64,000 bases of DNA from Aquimarina muelleri DSM 19832 (GCF_000430665.1 NZ_AUML01000028.1:1-64000); one strand, 5' to 3'. Counted from the first letter of the stretch, positions 19,099-27,917 are shown. Numbers and translations are program-made. Notes: generated from the letters alone by a model not told the origin.

Positions 19099-19524
19099 TT
19101 ATTTAGTTTTTGGAAGGGCTATAGTTGTAAGTTTTACTACAGATACAAGGTTGTGTTCCTCGTCCCTAATTTTTATATCCCATAACTGCGTAGTGCGCCC
19201 ATTATGTATAATTTCTGCTTTTGCATATACATTTCCTTCTTTTACACTTTTTACATGATTAGCAGAAATCTCAATACCTCGAATATAAAAATCTTTTGCG
19301 TTTAAAAACATAAAAGAAGCTGCACTGCCTACGCTTTCTGCAAGAGCAACCATTGCCCCTCCATGTAACACCCCATCTGGCTGATGTACTTTTGAGGTAA
19401 CAGGCATCTTAGCCACTAAATAATCTTTACCTACTTCACAAAAAGAAATGTCTAAAGTTTCCATCAAAGTATTTTTACACATCTTAGTACACTGTTCCAG
19501 TATTTCTTCTTGAGTCAAATTCAT
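19099..19524 (-). CDS. Hotdog-fold thioesterase (PaaI/MenI-like, probable DHNA-CoA hydrolase)
   Basis: This 141-residue single-hotdog enzyme has the 4HBT/PaaI signature DGVLHGGAMVALAESVGS, containing the oxyanion glycine pair and the catalytic glutamate. In the first position of the menI-menF-menD operon (1 bp from menF) it most likely hydrolyses 1,4-dihydroxy-2-naphthoyl-CoA, the product of MenB, to 1,4-dihydroxy-2-naphthoate. The family assignment is firm; the substrate rests on context, because PaaI-like thioesterases look alike and also act on phenylacetyl- or other acyl-CoAs. A TATTTTTG -7-like element lies at 19543-19550 on the minus strand, just upstream. Confidence 0.85.
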   Translation of the reverse strand: MNLTQEEILEQCTKMCKNTLMETLDISFCEVGKDYLVAKMPVTSKVHQPDGVLHGGAMVALAESVGSAASFMFLNAKDFYIRGIEISANHVKSVKEGNVYAKAEIIHNGRTTQLWDIKIRDEEHNLVSVVKLTTIALPKTK

Positions 19525-19753
19525 AAGTCATAGTATTTAAAGCAAAAATATAGAATGCGTATCAATAATTCTAAATTATACTATTGGTAATTTTGTAAAT
19601 GTGCAGTTAATAAATTATTACCTTTTTATTTTTATTCTATAAGAGAAAATTAAATCTATTAGTCATTTCAATTTTTTGTTTAAAAAAATCGAAATATATT
19701 GTGGCCATTATCGATGATTGGTTTCATCTTAATTAAATATTATCATAATCCTT

Positions 19754-20392
19754 ATGCATATTAACGAAAAAGAAGTCTCTTACAGTACAATCAATTCCTA
19801 CTCTACTTTAAATAATTTAACCCCTAACACTAAAACTGTTTGGTTAGTTTTTCATGGTATTGGATATTTAAGTAGATATTTTATTCGATTATTTGATAGT
19901 TTTAATAAAGAAGAAAATTTTTTTATTGCTCCACAGGCACCCTCCAAATTTTATAAAGGTGAAAACTACAGAAGTGTTGGTTCTAGTTGGCTTACTAAAG
20001 AGAATACTAAAACAGAAACTAAGAATGTACTACAATATGTAGATGCTATTATGACTGAAGAGAATATCCCTGAACACACCAAACTGGTTGTACTAGGGTA
20101 TTCGCAAGGGGTGAGTATTGCTAGTAGATGGGTTGCTAGTAGAAAGATACATTGTGATGCTTTGGTTATGGTTTCTGGTGGTTTTCCTAAAGAATTACAA
20201 AAAGAAAATTTTAGTTTTTTAACAACTAAAACAAAGATTGTACATATACTGGGAGAGAAAGATCCTTATTTTGAAATTGAAAAAGTAGAAGCAGAAAAAA
20301 TACGGGTACAACAAATTTTACCTCAAATTGAATTTAGGACACATTCTGGAGGACATGAATTAGATCCCAAAACATTACATGAATTGTTTTAG
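19754..20392 (+). CDS. Alpha/beta hydrolase, phospholipase/carboxylesterase type
   Basis: The 212-residue cytosolic hydrolase shows FHGIGYLS near the oxyanion hole and the nucleophile elbow GYSQG with S117. An acid in GEKDPYFE and H201 in SGGHELDP complete a full catalytic triad. The arrangement matches small carboxylesterases of the acyl-protein thioesterase/YpfH type. The substrate is unknown. It stands alone and converges with the NTF2-like gene 17 bp away. Confidence 0.85.
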   Translation: MHINEKEVSYSTINSYSTLNNLTPNTKTVWLVFHGIGYLSRYFIRLFDSFNKEENFFIAPQAPSKFYKGENYRSVGSSWLTKENTKTETKNVLQYVDAIMTEENIPEHTKLVVLGYSQGVSIASRWVASRKIHCDALVMVSGGFPKELQKENFSFLTTKTKIVHILGEKDPYFEIEKVEAEKIRVQQILPQIEFRTHSGGHELDPKTLHELF

Positions 20393-20409
20393 GATCTGTT
20401 TGTTTTGTA

Positions 20410-20793
20410 TTATCTCTTCAACTCTTCTATAGCAGATCGGCTATGTACAGTATCATAAATTATAGTTAGTTTTTTAATTTTATTATCCGAATTTAAACTT
20501 ATAATATCTACTACTTTAAAAGTTACTTTTTTTCCGTCTTTTAACTCCCAATTAAAATCAAAAAGTAATGAAATCCTATTCGTATTTTTTTCAAAAAATA
20601 AACCATCAAACTTTAAATCAGATGCGTTAGTGTCTTCTGCTAAAACTTTATAAAAATCTTTGGCTTGCATTATTCCATATAACGGCGATTCTACAATCCC
20701 ATCTTCTGCAAATAAACTAACTACTTTATCCACTTCATTTTTTTCTAAAAAAGCAAGGTAGTTATGAGCCACTTCTTCTTTTGTAATATTCAT
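20410..20793 (-). CDS. NTF2/SnoaL-like small protein
   Basis: This 127-residue protein has the cone-shaped NTF2-like fold pattern: an N-terminal helix (EVAHNYLAFLEKNEVDKVVSLFAEDGIVESP), then alternating strands ending in VVDIISLNSDNKIKKLTIIYD. Members bind or isomerise small hydrophobic molecules, or have no known activity. Its start codon overlaps the end of the DinB gene by 4 bp, so the pair is translationally coupled. Confidence 0.82.
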   Translation of the reverse strand: MNITKEEVAHNYLAFLEKNEVDKVVSLFAEDGIVESPLYGIMQAKDFYKVLAEDTNASDLKFDGLFFEKNTNRISLLFDFNWELKDGKKVTFKVVDIISLNSDNKIKKLTIIYDTVHSRSAIEELKR

Positions 20794-21302
20794 GAATACC
20801 TCTCTTTAATAACTTCTAAATGATGTTTTTGATGACCTGCTAAGATGTAACCTGCCGCTCTAGCACTCATAGGGCTACCACTAGCCTCTCCTATTCTTGT
20901 TAGCATTTCATCTGTAAAACTATTAAATAAAGAAATCGAGCAGTTTCTAACAGCATTAAAATCTGTTATTAAATCTTTTTGACTAAGATTATTTGCATTA
21001 GAGTTAGGCACATAATCATCTTGTTCAAACCCCATAATTGGTGTTTTGTCATTTCTAGCAAAACGCAATGCTCGATATGCAAAAATACGTTCTGTATCTA
21101 TTATATGTTGAAACACTTCGGCTATAGTCCATTTTCCCTCTGCATAAGCATGAATAAATTTTTCTTGAGGAATAGATTGTATAAAATCCACAAATTCTTT
21201 TTGACTATTTTTTAATCCTTCTACAATATTTGGATATTCTGCTTTAGAGATATAGGTTGCGTAATATGAATTATATTCTCCTTCTTTTAATTGAGATAAC
21301 AT
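20790..21302 (-). CDS. DinB-family (DfsB-like) protein
   Basis: The 170-residue four-helix-bundle protein of the DinB superfamily has the expected metal-binding histidines in EVFQHIIDTERIFAYRALRFARND and AGHQKHHLEVIKERY. DinB-like proteins include thiol-dependent transferases (bacillithiol or mycothiol S-transferases) and many without known function. It overlaps the NTF2-like gene by 4 bp, suggesting that the two act together. It is separated from ppc by a terminator. Confidence 0.88.
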   Translation of the reverse strand: MLSQLKEGEYNSYYATYISKAEYPNIVEGLKNSQKEFVDFIQSIPQEKFIHAYAEGKWTIAEVFQHIIDTERIFAYRALRFARNDKTPIMGFEQDDYVPNSNANNLSQKDLITDFNAVRNCSISLFNSFTDEMLTRIGEASGSPMSARAAGYILAGHQKHHLEVIKERYS

Positions 21303-21314
21303 AGATTTAAAATA

Positions 21315-21352
21315 AGAAATGAGGTGGAATTTAACAATTCCGCCTCATTTCT
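21315..21352 (-). terminator. 17-bp hairpin terminator after ppc
   Basis: Arms at 21315-21331 and 21336-21352 pair over 17 bp with one G-T wobble and a 4-nt loop (AGAAATGAGG... stem). It lies 30 bp past the ppc stop on the minus strand and is followed by a T-rich tail. Confidence 0.82.
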
Positions 21353-21381
21353 AATAATATTAACAGCACTTTATTAAAAAT

Positions 21382-23967
21382 TTATGCTGAATTACGACTG
21401 GCATTAATGTTTCCAAATAAAGATCTGGTAACCATTTTTTCATAGATTTCGAGATCTTTAGGGTTCACTTCGTTAGCTTTATGCAAATCTTGTATTTTTT
21501 TCAATGCATATTGCTGTATTGTAAGTAATGGCAATACGATATTCTCTCTCATAGCGATAGATGCTTTTCCTGCAGGTTCATTTTGCATTAGTTCTGAATA
21601 CCCTGTTAACTTAAGGAGTAATCTTTTGGTTAGCAGATATTCATCATGAATAATATCCCAAAAAGCTCCATATTCTTTATCTTCTTTCATATAGGCTGTG
21701 AGTTCAAAAAATGACTTGGTAAGACTCATCATACTGTTTGCTATCAAAGTTCTAAAAAATGGAGAGTCTTTATACAAGGAGATCACCTTATCAAACATAT
21801 TTTTATCCTCAAAGCTTTTTAATGCTGTTCCAACACCATAAAACCCTGGCACATTTTGTTTTAACTGGCTCCAACTTCCAACAAACGGTATAGCTCTTAA
21901 ATCTCCAAAATCTAAACTTGTACCTGTACTTCTTTTAGATGGACGACTACCTATATTTGCTTTTCCATAATATTTTAAGGTACTCATATTCTCTAAATAT
22001 GGTAGAAATTTAGGATGATTCTTAAAATCCACATACGTTTGGTAACTTATATCTGCAAGCTCTTGCATAGTCTGTTTATTTTCTACAGAAAACAGATTTC
22101 CTTCGTTACTAGTAAGTTCATTTTCTACCCCTGCGCCCAAAAGTTGCTCTAAATTATATTGGCAAGAATCTAATGTTCCAAAATTAGAACTAATTGTTTG
22201 TCCTTGAATAGTTAATTGAATCTCTTCATCTTCAATGGTTGGACCAAGCGAAGCATAAAACTGATTTGTATTTCCTCCTCCTCTTGCTGGCGGACCCCCT
22301 CTACCGTCAAAAAATATTACTTTTATATCATATTTTCTAGAAACCTCGGTTAAAGCTTCTTTTGCTTTAAAAATCCCCCAGTTTGCCATTAGATATCCTC
22401 CATCCTTTGTTCCATCAGAAAAACCAAGCATTATGGTTTGTTTCATGCCGCGACGTTTTAAGTGCTCTATATATACAGGATTGTTATATAAAGACTCCAT
22501 AACCTGATGAGAAACCTGTAAATCTGGTACTGTCTCAAATAAAGGAATCACATCTATTGTCGGTAATTTCCAATCACAGAGCCTAATCATTGCAAAGGTT
22601 TCCATTATATTAAGCTCGCTACCATTGTTACTAATTATATAACGATTAGCAGCTTTTTCTCCGTTATTTTTTTGTATCGTTTTAATAGCATATATAGACT
22701 CTAAAGTTGCTCTGGTTATATCTTCATCAAAAATAGAAGGATCTAATTTGCCTGTTGTTTTAGAAAGTATTTCTATTTGTTTTTTTTCGGAAAGAGTCTC
22801 ATAGTCTTTAGGAAAAATCCCTAAATCTAACGTACTAGTTTTTTTTACAATATCCTTAAGTACTTTGTGATGAATTCTAGAATCCTGACGGATATCAAGT
22901 ATTCCAAAATGAAATCCAAAAATTTTCACTTTATTAATCAAATCTTGTAAATCTTCAAGGAATAAAGATTGATGTTCTGCAATTAGTTCCTCTCGTATCT
23001 CTAGCAAACCATTCATTAATGTTTCTATAGATAATGGCTCTGCGGTTTTTGCATAATAGAAATTATCATAAAGAGCATTTTCTAAAACCATTATCTTATC
23101 CTGTAAATTACCAAAGGTTATTCTACGTTTTAACTCCCGTATATCTCTATAGTAATTTAACAATATTGTTTTACGCAAACGTTTAGCTACTTTTAATGTA
23201 GTTTCTGTAGTAACAAAAGGGTTTCCATCTCTGTCTCCACCTGGCCAAAACCCAATATTAATTAATTCATTTTCAAGATCTTCTCCATCAAATACATTTT
23301 GTTGAATATAGCTATAAATGTTTCCTGCAACATGATAAAAAACATTTTCTAAATACCATATTAAGCTAACGGCCTCATCATAAGGTGTAGGCTTTTCTTT
23401 TTTAAAGAAAGCAGTTTTACCTAATTGAGAAAGCAGTTTTTTTATTCTTGAAGAATCATTATTTCGTATAGAAGCATCTAGATCATGAATAATACCTAAA
23501 ACTGTGCCTGGATAAAACTGTGTAGGGTGTGCAGTTAAAGTTGGGCGAATTTTAAATCGCCTTAAATACTCTTTAAGCTCGTTTAGTTGCCCTTTAGCTT
23601 GCGCCTCTTCCTTAATACTTCTTAAAGTACCACGACCATCCATATTATTAACAATAGGAAATGCAGCATCTTCAATAGCGTCAAACAATACTACCTGTCG
23701 CTCTATATATTGAATAAACCTAAATAATAAATCATGTCTTTCTTTAAGCCCAGGGTTATCTTGATAACGTGAAAAAAAATCTTCTACGATTTCTGTAGGG
23801 TTTTTATGATTGTCATATCCTTTTTCACAAGCTTCTTTAAAGAGTGGTAATAAAACTCCTGTATTGCTAATAGAATCAAAAGGTAATGTTATAAATATAC
23901 TATTGTATATCTGGTACTTTGCAAGAACATTTTCATTAAAACGTTCGATTTTTGGTTTTCTAGCCAT
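21382..23967 (-). CDS. ppc: Phosphoenolpyruvate carboxylase
   Basis: PEP carboxylase makes oxaloacetate from PEP and bicarbonate, replenishing the citric-acid cycle. The 861-residue protein carries the family landmarks in order: TAHPTQ with catalytic H147, GGDRDGNPFVT, FHFGILDIRQDS, MLGFSDGTKDGGY, the FFDGRGGPPARGGG loop, and a C-terminus ending NASRNSA. Several positions differ from the classical E. coli and plant pattern (TAHPTE, FHGRGGTVGRGG, terminal RNTG), marking a Bacteroidota-type subgroup. The catalytic histidine and arginine-rich loops are retained, so activity is expected; allosteric behaviour may differ. It is transcribed on its own, with a terminator downstream. Confidence 0.95.
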   Translation of the reverse strand: MARKPKIERFNENVLAKYQIYNSIFITLPFDSISNTGVLLPLFKEACEKGYDNHKNPTEIVEDFFSRYQDNPGLKERHDLLFRFIQYIERQVVLFDAIEDAAFPIVNNMDGRGTLRSIKEEAQAKGQLNELKEYLRRFKIRPTLTAHPTQFYPGTVLGIIHDLDASIRNNDSSRIKKLLSQLGKTAFFKKEKPTPYDEAVSLIWYLENVFYHVAGNIYSYIQQNVFDGEDLENELINIGFWPGGDRDGNPFVTTETTLKVAKRLRKTILLNYYRDIRELKRRITFGNLQDKIMVLENALYDNFYYAKTAEPLSIETLMNGLLEIREELIAEHQSLFLEDLQDLINKVKIFGFHFGILDIRQDSRIHHKVLKDIVKKTSTLDLGIFPKDYETLSEKKQIEILSKTTGKLDPSIFDEDITRATLESIYAIKTIQKNNGEKAANRYIISNNGSELNIMETFAMIRLCDWKLPTIDVIPLFETVPDLQVSHQVMESLYNNPVYIEHLKRRGMKQTIMLGFSDGTKDGGYLMANWGIFKAKEALTEVSRKYDIKVIFFDGRGGPPARGGGNTNQFYASLGPTIEDEEIQLTIQGQTISSNFGTLDSCQYNLEQLLGAGVENELTSNEGNLFSVENKQTMQELADISYQTYVDFKNHPKFLPYLENMSTLKYYGKANIGSRPSKRSTGTSLDFGDLRAIPFVGSWSQLKQNVPGFYGVGTALKSFEDKNMFDKVISLYKDSPFFRTLIANSMMSLTKSFFELTAYMKEDKEYGAFWDIIHDEYLLTKRLLLKLTGYSELMQNEPAGKASIAMRENIVLPLLTIQQYALKKIQDLHKANEVNPKDLEIYEKMVTRSLFGNINASRNSA

Positions 23968-24021
23968 TTTGTGTGGTGGTATGTTGATTTTTGGTTAATG
24001 ATTTCTTTTTTACAATAAAAA

Positions 24022-24049
24022 AACCCTCTAAGAGATTTCTTAAAGGGTT
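24022..24049 (-). terminator. Hairpin terminator with T-run after the Lrp/AsnC gene
   Basis: On the minus strand AACCCTTTAAG (from 24049) pairs with the arm ending at 24022 and is followed directly by a T7 run. It lies 26 bp past the stop of the Lrp/AsnC gene, a classic intrinsic terminator. Confidence 0.85.
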
Positions 24050-24074
24050 GTTGTCATATTAAAAGTATATCCCT

Positions 24075-24554
24075 TTATAATTCTTGAAAGATAGAATGCA
24101 TTAAACGTTTTTTATCATTAATACTTTCTTCTAACGAAATCATAGTTTCTGTTCGATAAACTCCATCAATATCATCTAACTTAAAGATTATTTCCTTAGC
24201 ATGATTAGTGTCTTTGGCTCTTACTTTACAAAAAATATTAAATTTTCCTGTAGTAATATGAGCAACTGTAACGTATGGTATTTCGTTGATCCTTTGTAAA
24301 ACAAATTTTGTTTGCGAAGTATTCTGAAGATAAATACCTACATATGCTATAAATGAGTAGCCTAATTTTCTGTAATCTAATGTTAATGAAGATCCTTCAA
24401 TAATACCTGCTTCTTCCATTTTTTTTACTCGTACATGTACCGTACCCGCAGAAATCAACAATTTTTTTGCGATATCTGTAAAAGGTGTACGGGTATTTTC
24501 AATTAACATATCTAGAATTTGATGATCAACTTCGTCTAATTTAAACTTTGCCAT
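24075..24554 (-). CDS. Lrp/AsnC-family transcriptional regulator
   Basis: The 159-residue DNA-binding protein has an N-terminal winged helix-turn-helix (residues about 6-60: LDEVDHQILDMLIENTRTPFTDIAKKL...VHVRVKKMEEAGII). A RAM/AsnC ligand-binding domain follows (about 70-150: AYVGIYL, ITGKFNIFC, IDGVYRTETMISLE). Such regulators sense amino acids and control amino-acid metabolism or transport. The effector and targets are not evident from the neighbours, a carboxypeptidase upstream and ppc downstream. The 74-bp gap to the carboxypeptidase gene suggests its own promoter. Confidence 0.93.
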   Translation of the reverse strand: MAKFKLDEVDHQILDMLIENTRTPFTDIAKKLLISAGTVHVRVKKMEEAGIIEGSSLTLDYRKLGYSFIAYVGIYLQNTSQTKFVLQRINEIPYVTVAHITTGKFNIFCKVRAKDTNHAKEIIFKLDDIDGVYRTETMISLEESINDKKRLMHSIFQEL

Positions 24555-24628
24555 AGTATTTTTATTATTTTTCCCGATTATTTACATTGCAAATTTAGCA
24601 GAAAAATACAGTATCTGCACGTTTTATT

Positions 24629-25786
24629 TCAACTTTTTACTGGTTCTATTAAGAATAATTCAGAGTTTAGGTAAAATTTTAACAACTCGGCCTCTGGAAG
24701 TATCTCTACTGTAACGTTTTCGTTACGTATCTCTCTTTTTTCGCCCTGTATTTCTCTATGTCCATGAAAATTCTGTAACATATCAACTTTAACAATTTTT
24801 GGAATGAATTTAACTTCATTTTCTATTAATTTTTCACTGTATTGAATAGCTATATCTACATTTTTATCTTTTAGAATAACATTTCTTATTATAATATCAT
24901 AAAAACATTTTCCGTTTTCTGGTATCAAAAAATAGTCTTCATAATTTTTTCCAGTAATTTTGGTGGTAGCTATATACTCTATTGCTGTAACTAAGGAATA
25001 AAAAATAAATTCTCGGGTTTTCTCCCTCTTATAGTCATCTGGAAAATGTCCTGCTTCAAATAATATAGTTGGAATCTCTATATTTGAGAGAGTATCTCCT
25101 ACACAGTTTAAGTTAAAACCATCATCATATCTTCCTACCATATTAGGAATACATTTTTGAAGTGTAGAATTCATTTTGCCTATAATATCCATAGCTACTT
25201 TACGACTTTGCGTTATAGAACGCTCCATATCGCTTGCTGGAGATAAAAAAGATACTGTTGCAGAGTAATTAGATTGTCCTGCACTAAAAATAGTACGTTG
25301 TCCATGCAGGTTAAAAGCAAAATCAGGTTGTATACGCTCTACTAAATCACTAAAAATAATACTTTCTTTTTGTGTTTTTTGTTGTGCATCTCTATTAAGA
25401 TCTACTTGATTATAATTTAGCCTTGTATATGCTTTTGCTCCATCTGGATTTAAAATAGGTATTATATATATGGTACATTCTTTAAAAATCTCTTTACCAA
25501 AACTATTAGAGCTATCGGTAAGTAAATTTAAAAGGTCAAAAAGAGACTTTGTAGTTGTACTTTCATTACCATGCATTTGGGACCAAAACAAAAGTTTATT
25601 AGATCCTTTTCCTAATTTAATTAGATGAATAGGAGCGTTATTCTCAGATAAACCTATTTCTTTTATTTCTAATTTTTGAGATAATTTTTCTAGAAGAGGT
25701 AAAATGTTTTCTAAAGTAATATATCTACCATTTAATGAATCTTCTTTGTATAAAGTAAAATAATCTTGTAAGCTTTTAATATCCAT
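24629..25786 (-). CDS. M14-family zinc carboxypeptidase
   Basis: The 385-residue protein has the M14 zinc site: H72 and E75 in MHGNES, H161 in NLHGQ, and a candidate catalytic glutamate E244 in LFEAGHF. PDGAKAYTRLN and VDLNRDA give the substrate-binding asparagine/arginine pair. No signal peptide is visible (it starts MDIKSLQDYFTLYK), so it probably acts in the cytoplasm, perhaps on peptides or gamma-linked amino acids. Its upstream region contains the seven-site operator array shared with the divergent XRE gene, so the XRE protein may control it. Confidence 0.9.
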   Translation of the reverse strand: MDIKSLQDYFTLYKEDSLNGRYITLENILPLLEKLSQKLEIKEIGLSENNAPIHLIKLGKGSNKLLFWSQMHGNESTTTKSLFDLLNLLTDSSNSFGKEIFKECTIYIIPILNPDGAKAYTRLNYNQVDLNRDAQQKTQKESIIFSDLVERIQPDFAFNLHGQRTIFSAGQSNYSATVSFLSPASDMERSITQSRKVAMDIIGKMNSTLQKCIPNMVGRYDDGFNLNCVGDTLSNIEIPTILFEAGHFPDDYKREKTREFIFYSLVTAIEYIATTKITGKNYEDYFLIPENGKCFYDIIIRNVILKDKNVDIAIQYSEKLIENEVKFIPKIVKVDMLQNFHGHREIQGEKREIRNENVTVEILPEAELLKFYLNSELFLIEPVKS

Positions 25787-25850
25787 ATCCTATAATAAAA
25801 TAACGAAATTACTACAGTTTACTGAGGTATCATAATAAATATATTTATTA

Positions 25851-26173
25851 TTTACACTTGTGAATACATTCAAAGTTTACAAGTGTAAAATACCTTTCTT
25901 TACATTTGTAAACAATCAAAATAATACTTTTTGTTTATAGATGTAAACAAACAAAGTTCTTCTATTTTTAATAATAGTTAGATTATTAACATTTAATTAA
26001 TTTAAGTAATTAAATAACTACTAAAGACTGTTAATTAGCTATTTAAAGATCTTTACTTAATCAACTTATTTAATATTATGGTTTGCTTTTTTACATTTGT
26101 AAACAGCTAGTTTAAACTATTTTGTTTACCTTTGTAACATGTGTTACATTAAATTTAGTTTACAATGGTAAAC
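25851..26173. promoter_or_regulatory. Array of seven TTTACA-N2-TGTAAA palindromic operators
   Basis: Seven palindromic sites lie between the divergent carboxypeptidase and XRE genes. Positions are 25851-25864 (TTTACACTTGTGAA), 25876-25889 (TTTACAAGTGTAAA), 25899-25912 (TTTACATTTGTAAA), 25934-25947 (TTTATAGATGTAAA), 26090-26103 (TTTACATTTGTAAA), 26125-26138 (TTTACCTTTGTAAC) and 26158-26173 (GTTTACAATGGTAAAC). Three are perfect. The last contains the XRE start codon (26165-26167). A further 16-bp palindrome, TGTAACA-TG-TGTTACA, spans 26133-26148. Autoregulation by the XRE protein is inferred, not shown. Confidence 0.8.
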
Positions 26174-26644
26174 GAGAAAGACTTCGGAAAAAGGATCCAA
26201 AAAATAATGGATTATTATGCTGTATCAGCATCCTCTTTTGCAGATTATATGGGAGTAGGTCGTTCTTCTATTTCACATATATTAAGTGGCCGAAATAAGC
26301 CTAGTTTAGATTTTGTAATGAAGATAACGGAAGCTTATACTGATGTAGATTTAAAATGGCTTTTGTATGGAGAAGGAACATTTCCAAAATCAGAAGTTCC
26401 TAATATAGAAGAAAAGAAAAATCTAACCGAAGCTCCACCTGTTTACAATGTTAAACACTCTTCTACTTTAAATCCTAAACAGGATTTATTTTCAGAATCA
26501 GCTCCTGAAAACGAAAGTATAGATAAACCCATTTCTGCAGAAGAAAAAAAGACTATCGCTATCTCTTCAGATTCTAAAATAGATCGTATTGTTATTTTTT
26601 ATGAAGATGGTACATTTAGTTCTTATCAAATGAAAAAAACTTAA
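26165..26644 (+). CDS. XRE-family helix-turn-helix regulator, probably autoregulated
   Basis: The 159-residue protein has an N-terminal Cro/CI-type helix-turn-helix (residues about 8-65: FGKRIQKIMDYYAVSASSFADYMGVGRSSISHILSG...WLLYGEG). A low-complexity linker and a short C-terminal segment (IDRIVIFYEDGTFSSYQM) follow. It has no peptidase domain, so it is not a LexA/CI-type cleavable repressor. The start codon ATG 26165 sits inside a GTTTAC-N4-GTAAAC palindrome, and six similar sites lie upstream; negative autoregulation is the simplest reading. The regulon beyond the divergent carboxypeptidase is unknown. Confident on family, moderate on role. Confidence 0.9.
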   Translation: MVNEKDFGKRIQKIMDYYAVSASSFADYMGVGRSSISHILSGRNKPSLDFVMKITEAYTDVDLKWLLYGEGTFPKSEVPNIEEKKNLTEAPPVYNVKHSSTLNPKQDLFSESAPENESIDKPISAEEKKTIAISSDSKIDRIVIFYEDGTFSSYQMKKT

Positions 26645-26713
26645 CAACTTTTCCTCTTCTAACTATTAAGTTTATCGAAATAAATTTATTTTCGTCTTTA
26701 ATTTGAATCCAAT

Positions 26714-27088
26714 ATGAGACTAGTTACTTTACTTTTATTATTACCTCTTTTTATTACTGGTTGTTATCAACAAGAACGTAACTGTGTTAATTTTCATAAA
26801 GGAACTTTTGAGTTTGAAACTTTTCTAAATGGAGAATTAACTAAAACTACTTTTGTTAGAAATGACACTATAGAGATAGATTATTTTAGAAAAAAAAGTG
26901 ATACGGCTAGTATTAGATGGATTAATGATTGTGAATATATTCTACAAAACCTACATCCAAAAAATATGGCTGAACAAAAAGCTATACACATAAAGATATT
27001 GAATACAAACAAAAACACCTATACCTTTGAATACGGACTAGTGGGATCTAGTAATAAACAACGCGGAACCGTAAAAAAAATAAAATGA
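26714..27088 (+). CDS. Small lipoprotein of unknown function
   Basis: The 124-residue product begins with a lipoprotein signal (hydrophobic MRLVTLLLLLPLF followed by lipobox ITGC, Cys at about residue 17). The mature domain includes NFHKGTFEFET, FVRNDTIEIDYF and SIRWINDCEYIL, then LHPKNMAEQKAIHIKIL, and is predominantly beta. I recall homologues in Bacteroidota databases labelled 'DNA topoisomerase IV'; nothing here supports that name. It probably sits in the periplasm, anchored to a membrane. It starts 69 bp after the XRE stop and could be co-transcribed with it. Confidence 0.75.
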   Translation: MRLVTLLLLLPLFITGCYQQERNCVNFHKGTFEFETFLNGELTKTTFVRNDTIEIDYFRKKSDTASIRWINDCEYILQNLHPKNMAEQKAIHIKILNTNKNTYTFEYGLVGSSNKQRGTVKKIK

Positions 27089-27315
27089 TGTTTTAAAATT
27101 TAATCCTCAATAGTTATCTATAAAGTTTTTTAAACTTCAGAAAATCATAGAAAAGAAAATCAAAAAAGATCTTTATAAAAATAAATGTATGCTACTTTAA
27201 TCCATTTTAACTTATCGAAGATTAATTAGTAACTAAATTATTGAAACATCGGTAATCTCATTTTAACAGCGACACACATTTTTTAGACATTTTTATAAAA
27301 TAAAAAACAAAACCT

Positions 27316-27909
27316 ATGGTTATTAAAATAGCAGAAGGAAATCTTAAGACAAAATATGGCGAGTATCATGAAGTACTTTTTTATGACGGACAAAAAGAAT
27401 CTTTTGCATTAATTATGGGAAATGTAAGCGGTGAAGAAGAAGTATTATGTAGAGTTCATTCTTCTTGTATATTTGCACACCACTTTAATAGTATCGAATG
27501 TGATTGTAGAGAGCAAATGGAAATTTCACAACAGCTTATACAAAAAGAAGGTAAAGGTGTTATAATTTGGTTAGACCAAGAAGGTAAAGCTAACGGTCAT
27601 TTTGCACTACTAAAAAGTAAAGAACATAAAAAATTGGGGTTGCCACAATCTGAATCTTATAAAGCCGTAGGTTTTAAAGAAGATGCACGAGATTTTACAA
27701 AAGCAGCAGAAATTTTAAAAGAATTAGGTGTTAAGTCTATTAGAATGTTAACTAACAATCCTAAAAAAATAGCTACTCTAACCCAACATGGTGTAAAAGT
27801 AGCTTTTGCTATGCCTATAACTATCGATCCTGGAGAAAATACTGAACTTAGAAAAGATCTTGAAGATAAAATAAACGAAGGACACACCTATGATTTAGGT
27901 GATTTGTAA
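27316..27909 (+). CDS. GTP cyclohydrolase II-like protein (RibA family, divergent)
   Basis: The 197-residue protein has the GTP cyclohydrolase II fold: RVHSSC with zinc-type cysteines C51, C62 and C64 (C-x10-C-x-C), an EDARDFT segment equivalent to the catalytic ADERDFT, and the MLTNNPKK motif. GCH II opens the GTP imidazole ring as the first step of riboflavin synthesis. The usual LRQEGRGIGL loop reads LDQEGKANGH here, and there is no fused RibB domain, so this may be a second, specialised paralogue. It is followed after 8 bp by a DUF418 membrane protein, an unexpected operon partner. Confidence 0.8.
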   Translation: MVIKIAEGNLKTKYGEYHEVLFYDGQKESFALIMGNVSGEEEVLCRVHSSCIFAHHFNSIECDCREQMEISQQLIQKEGKGVIIWLDQEGKANGHFALLKSKEHKKLGLPQSESYKAVGFKEDARDFTKAAEILKELGVKSIRMLTNNPKKIATLTQHGVKVAFAMPITIDPGENTELRKDLEDKINEGHTYDLGDL

Positions 27910-27917
27910 TAATTTTT

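Noticed and set aside
25851-26173. Operator array read as BlaI/CopY (TACA-N2-TGTA) sites
   Set aside because: The core matches that class, but no BlaI/MecI/CopY-type gene or beta-lactamase/copper gene is in the window, whereas an XRE regulator starts inside the last site. It remains an alternative if XRE binding fails.
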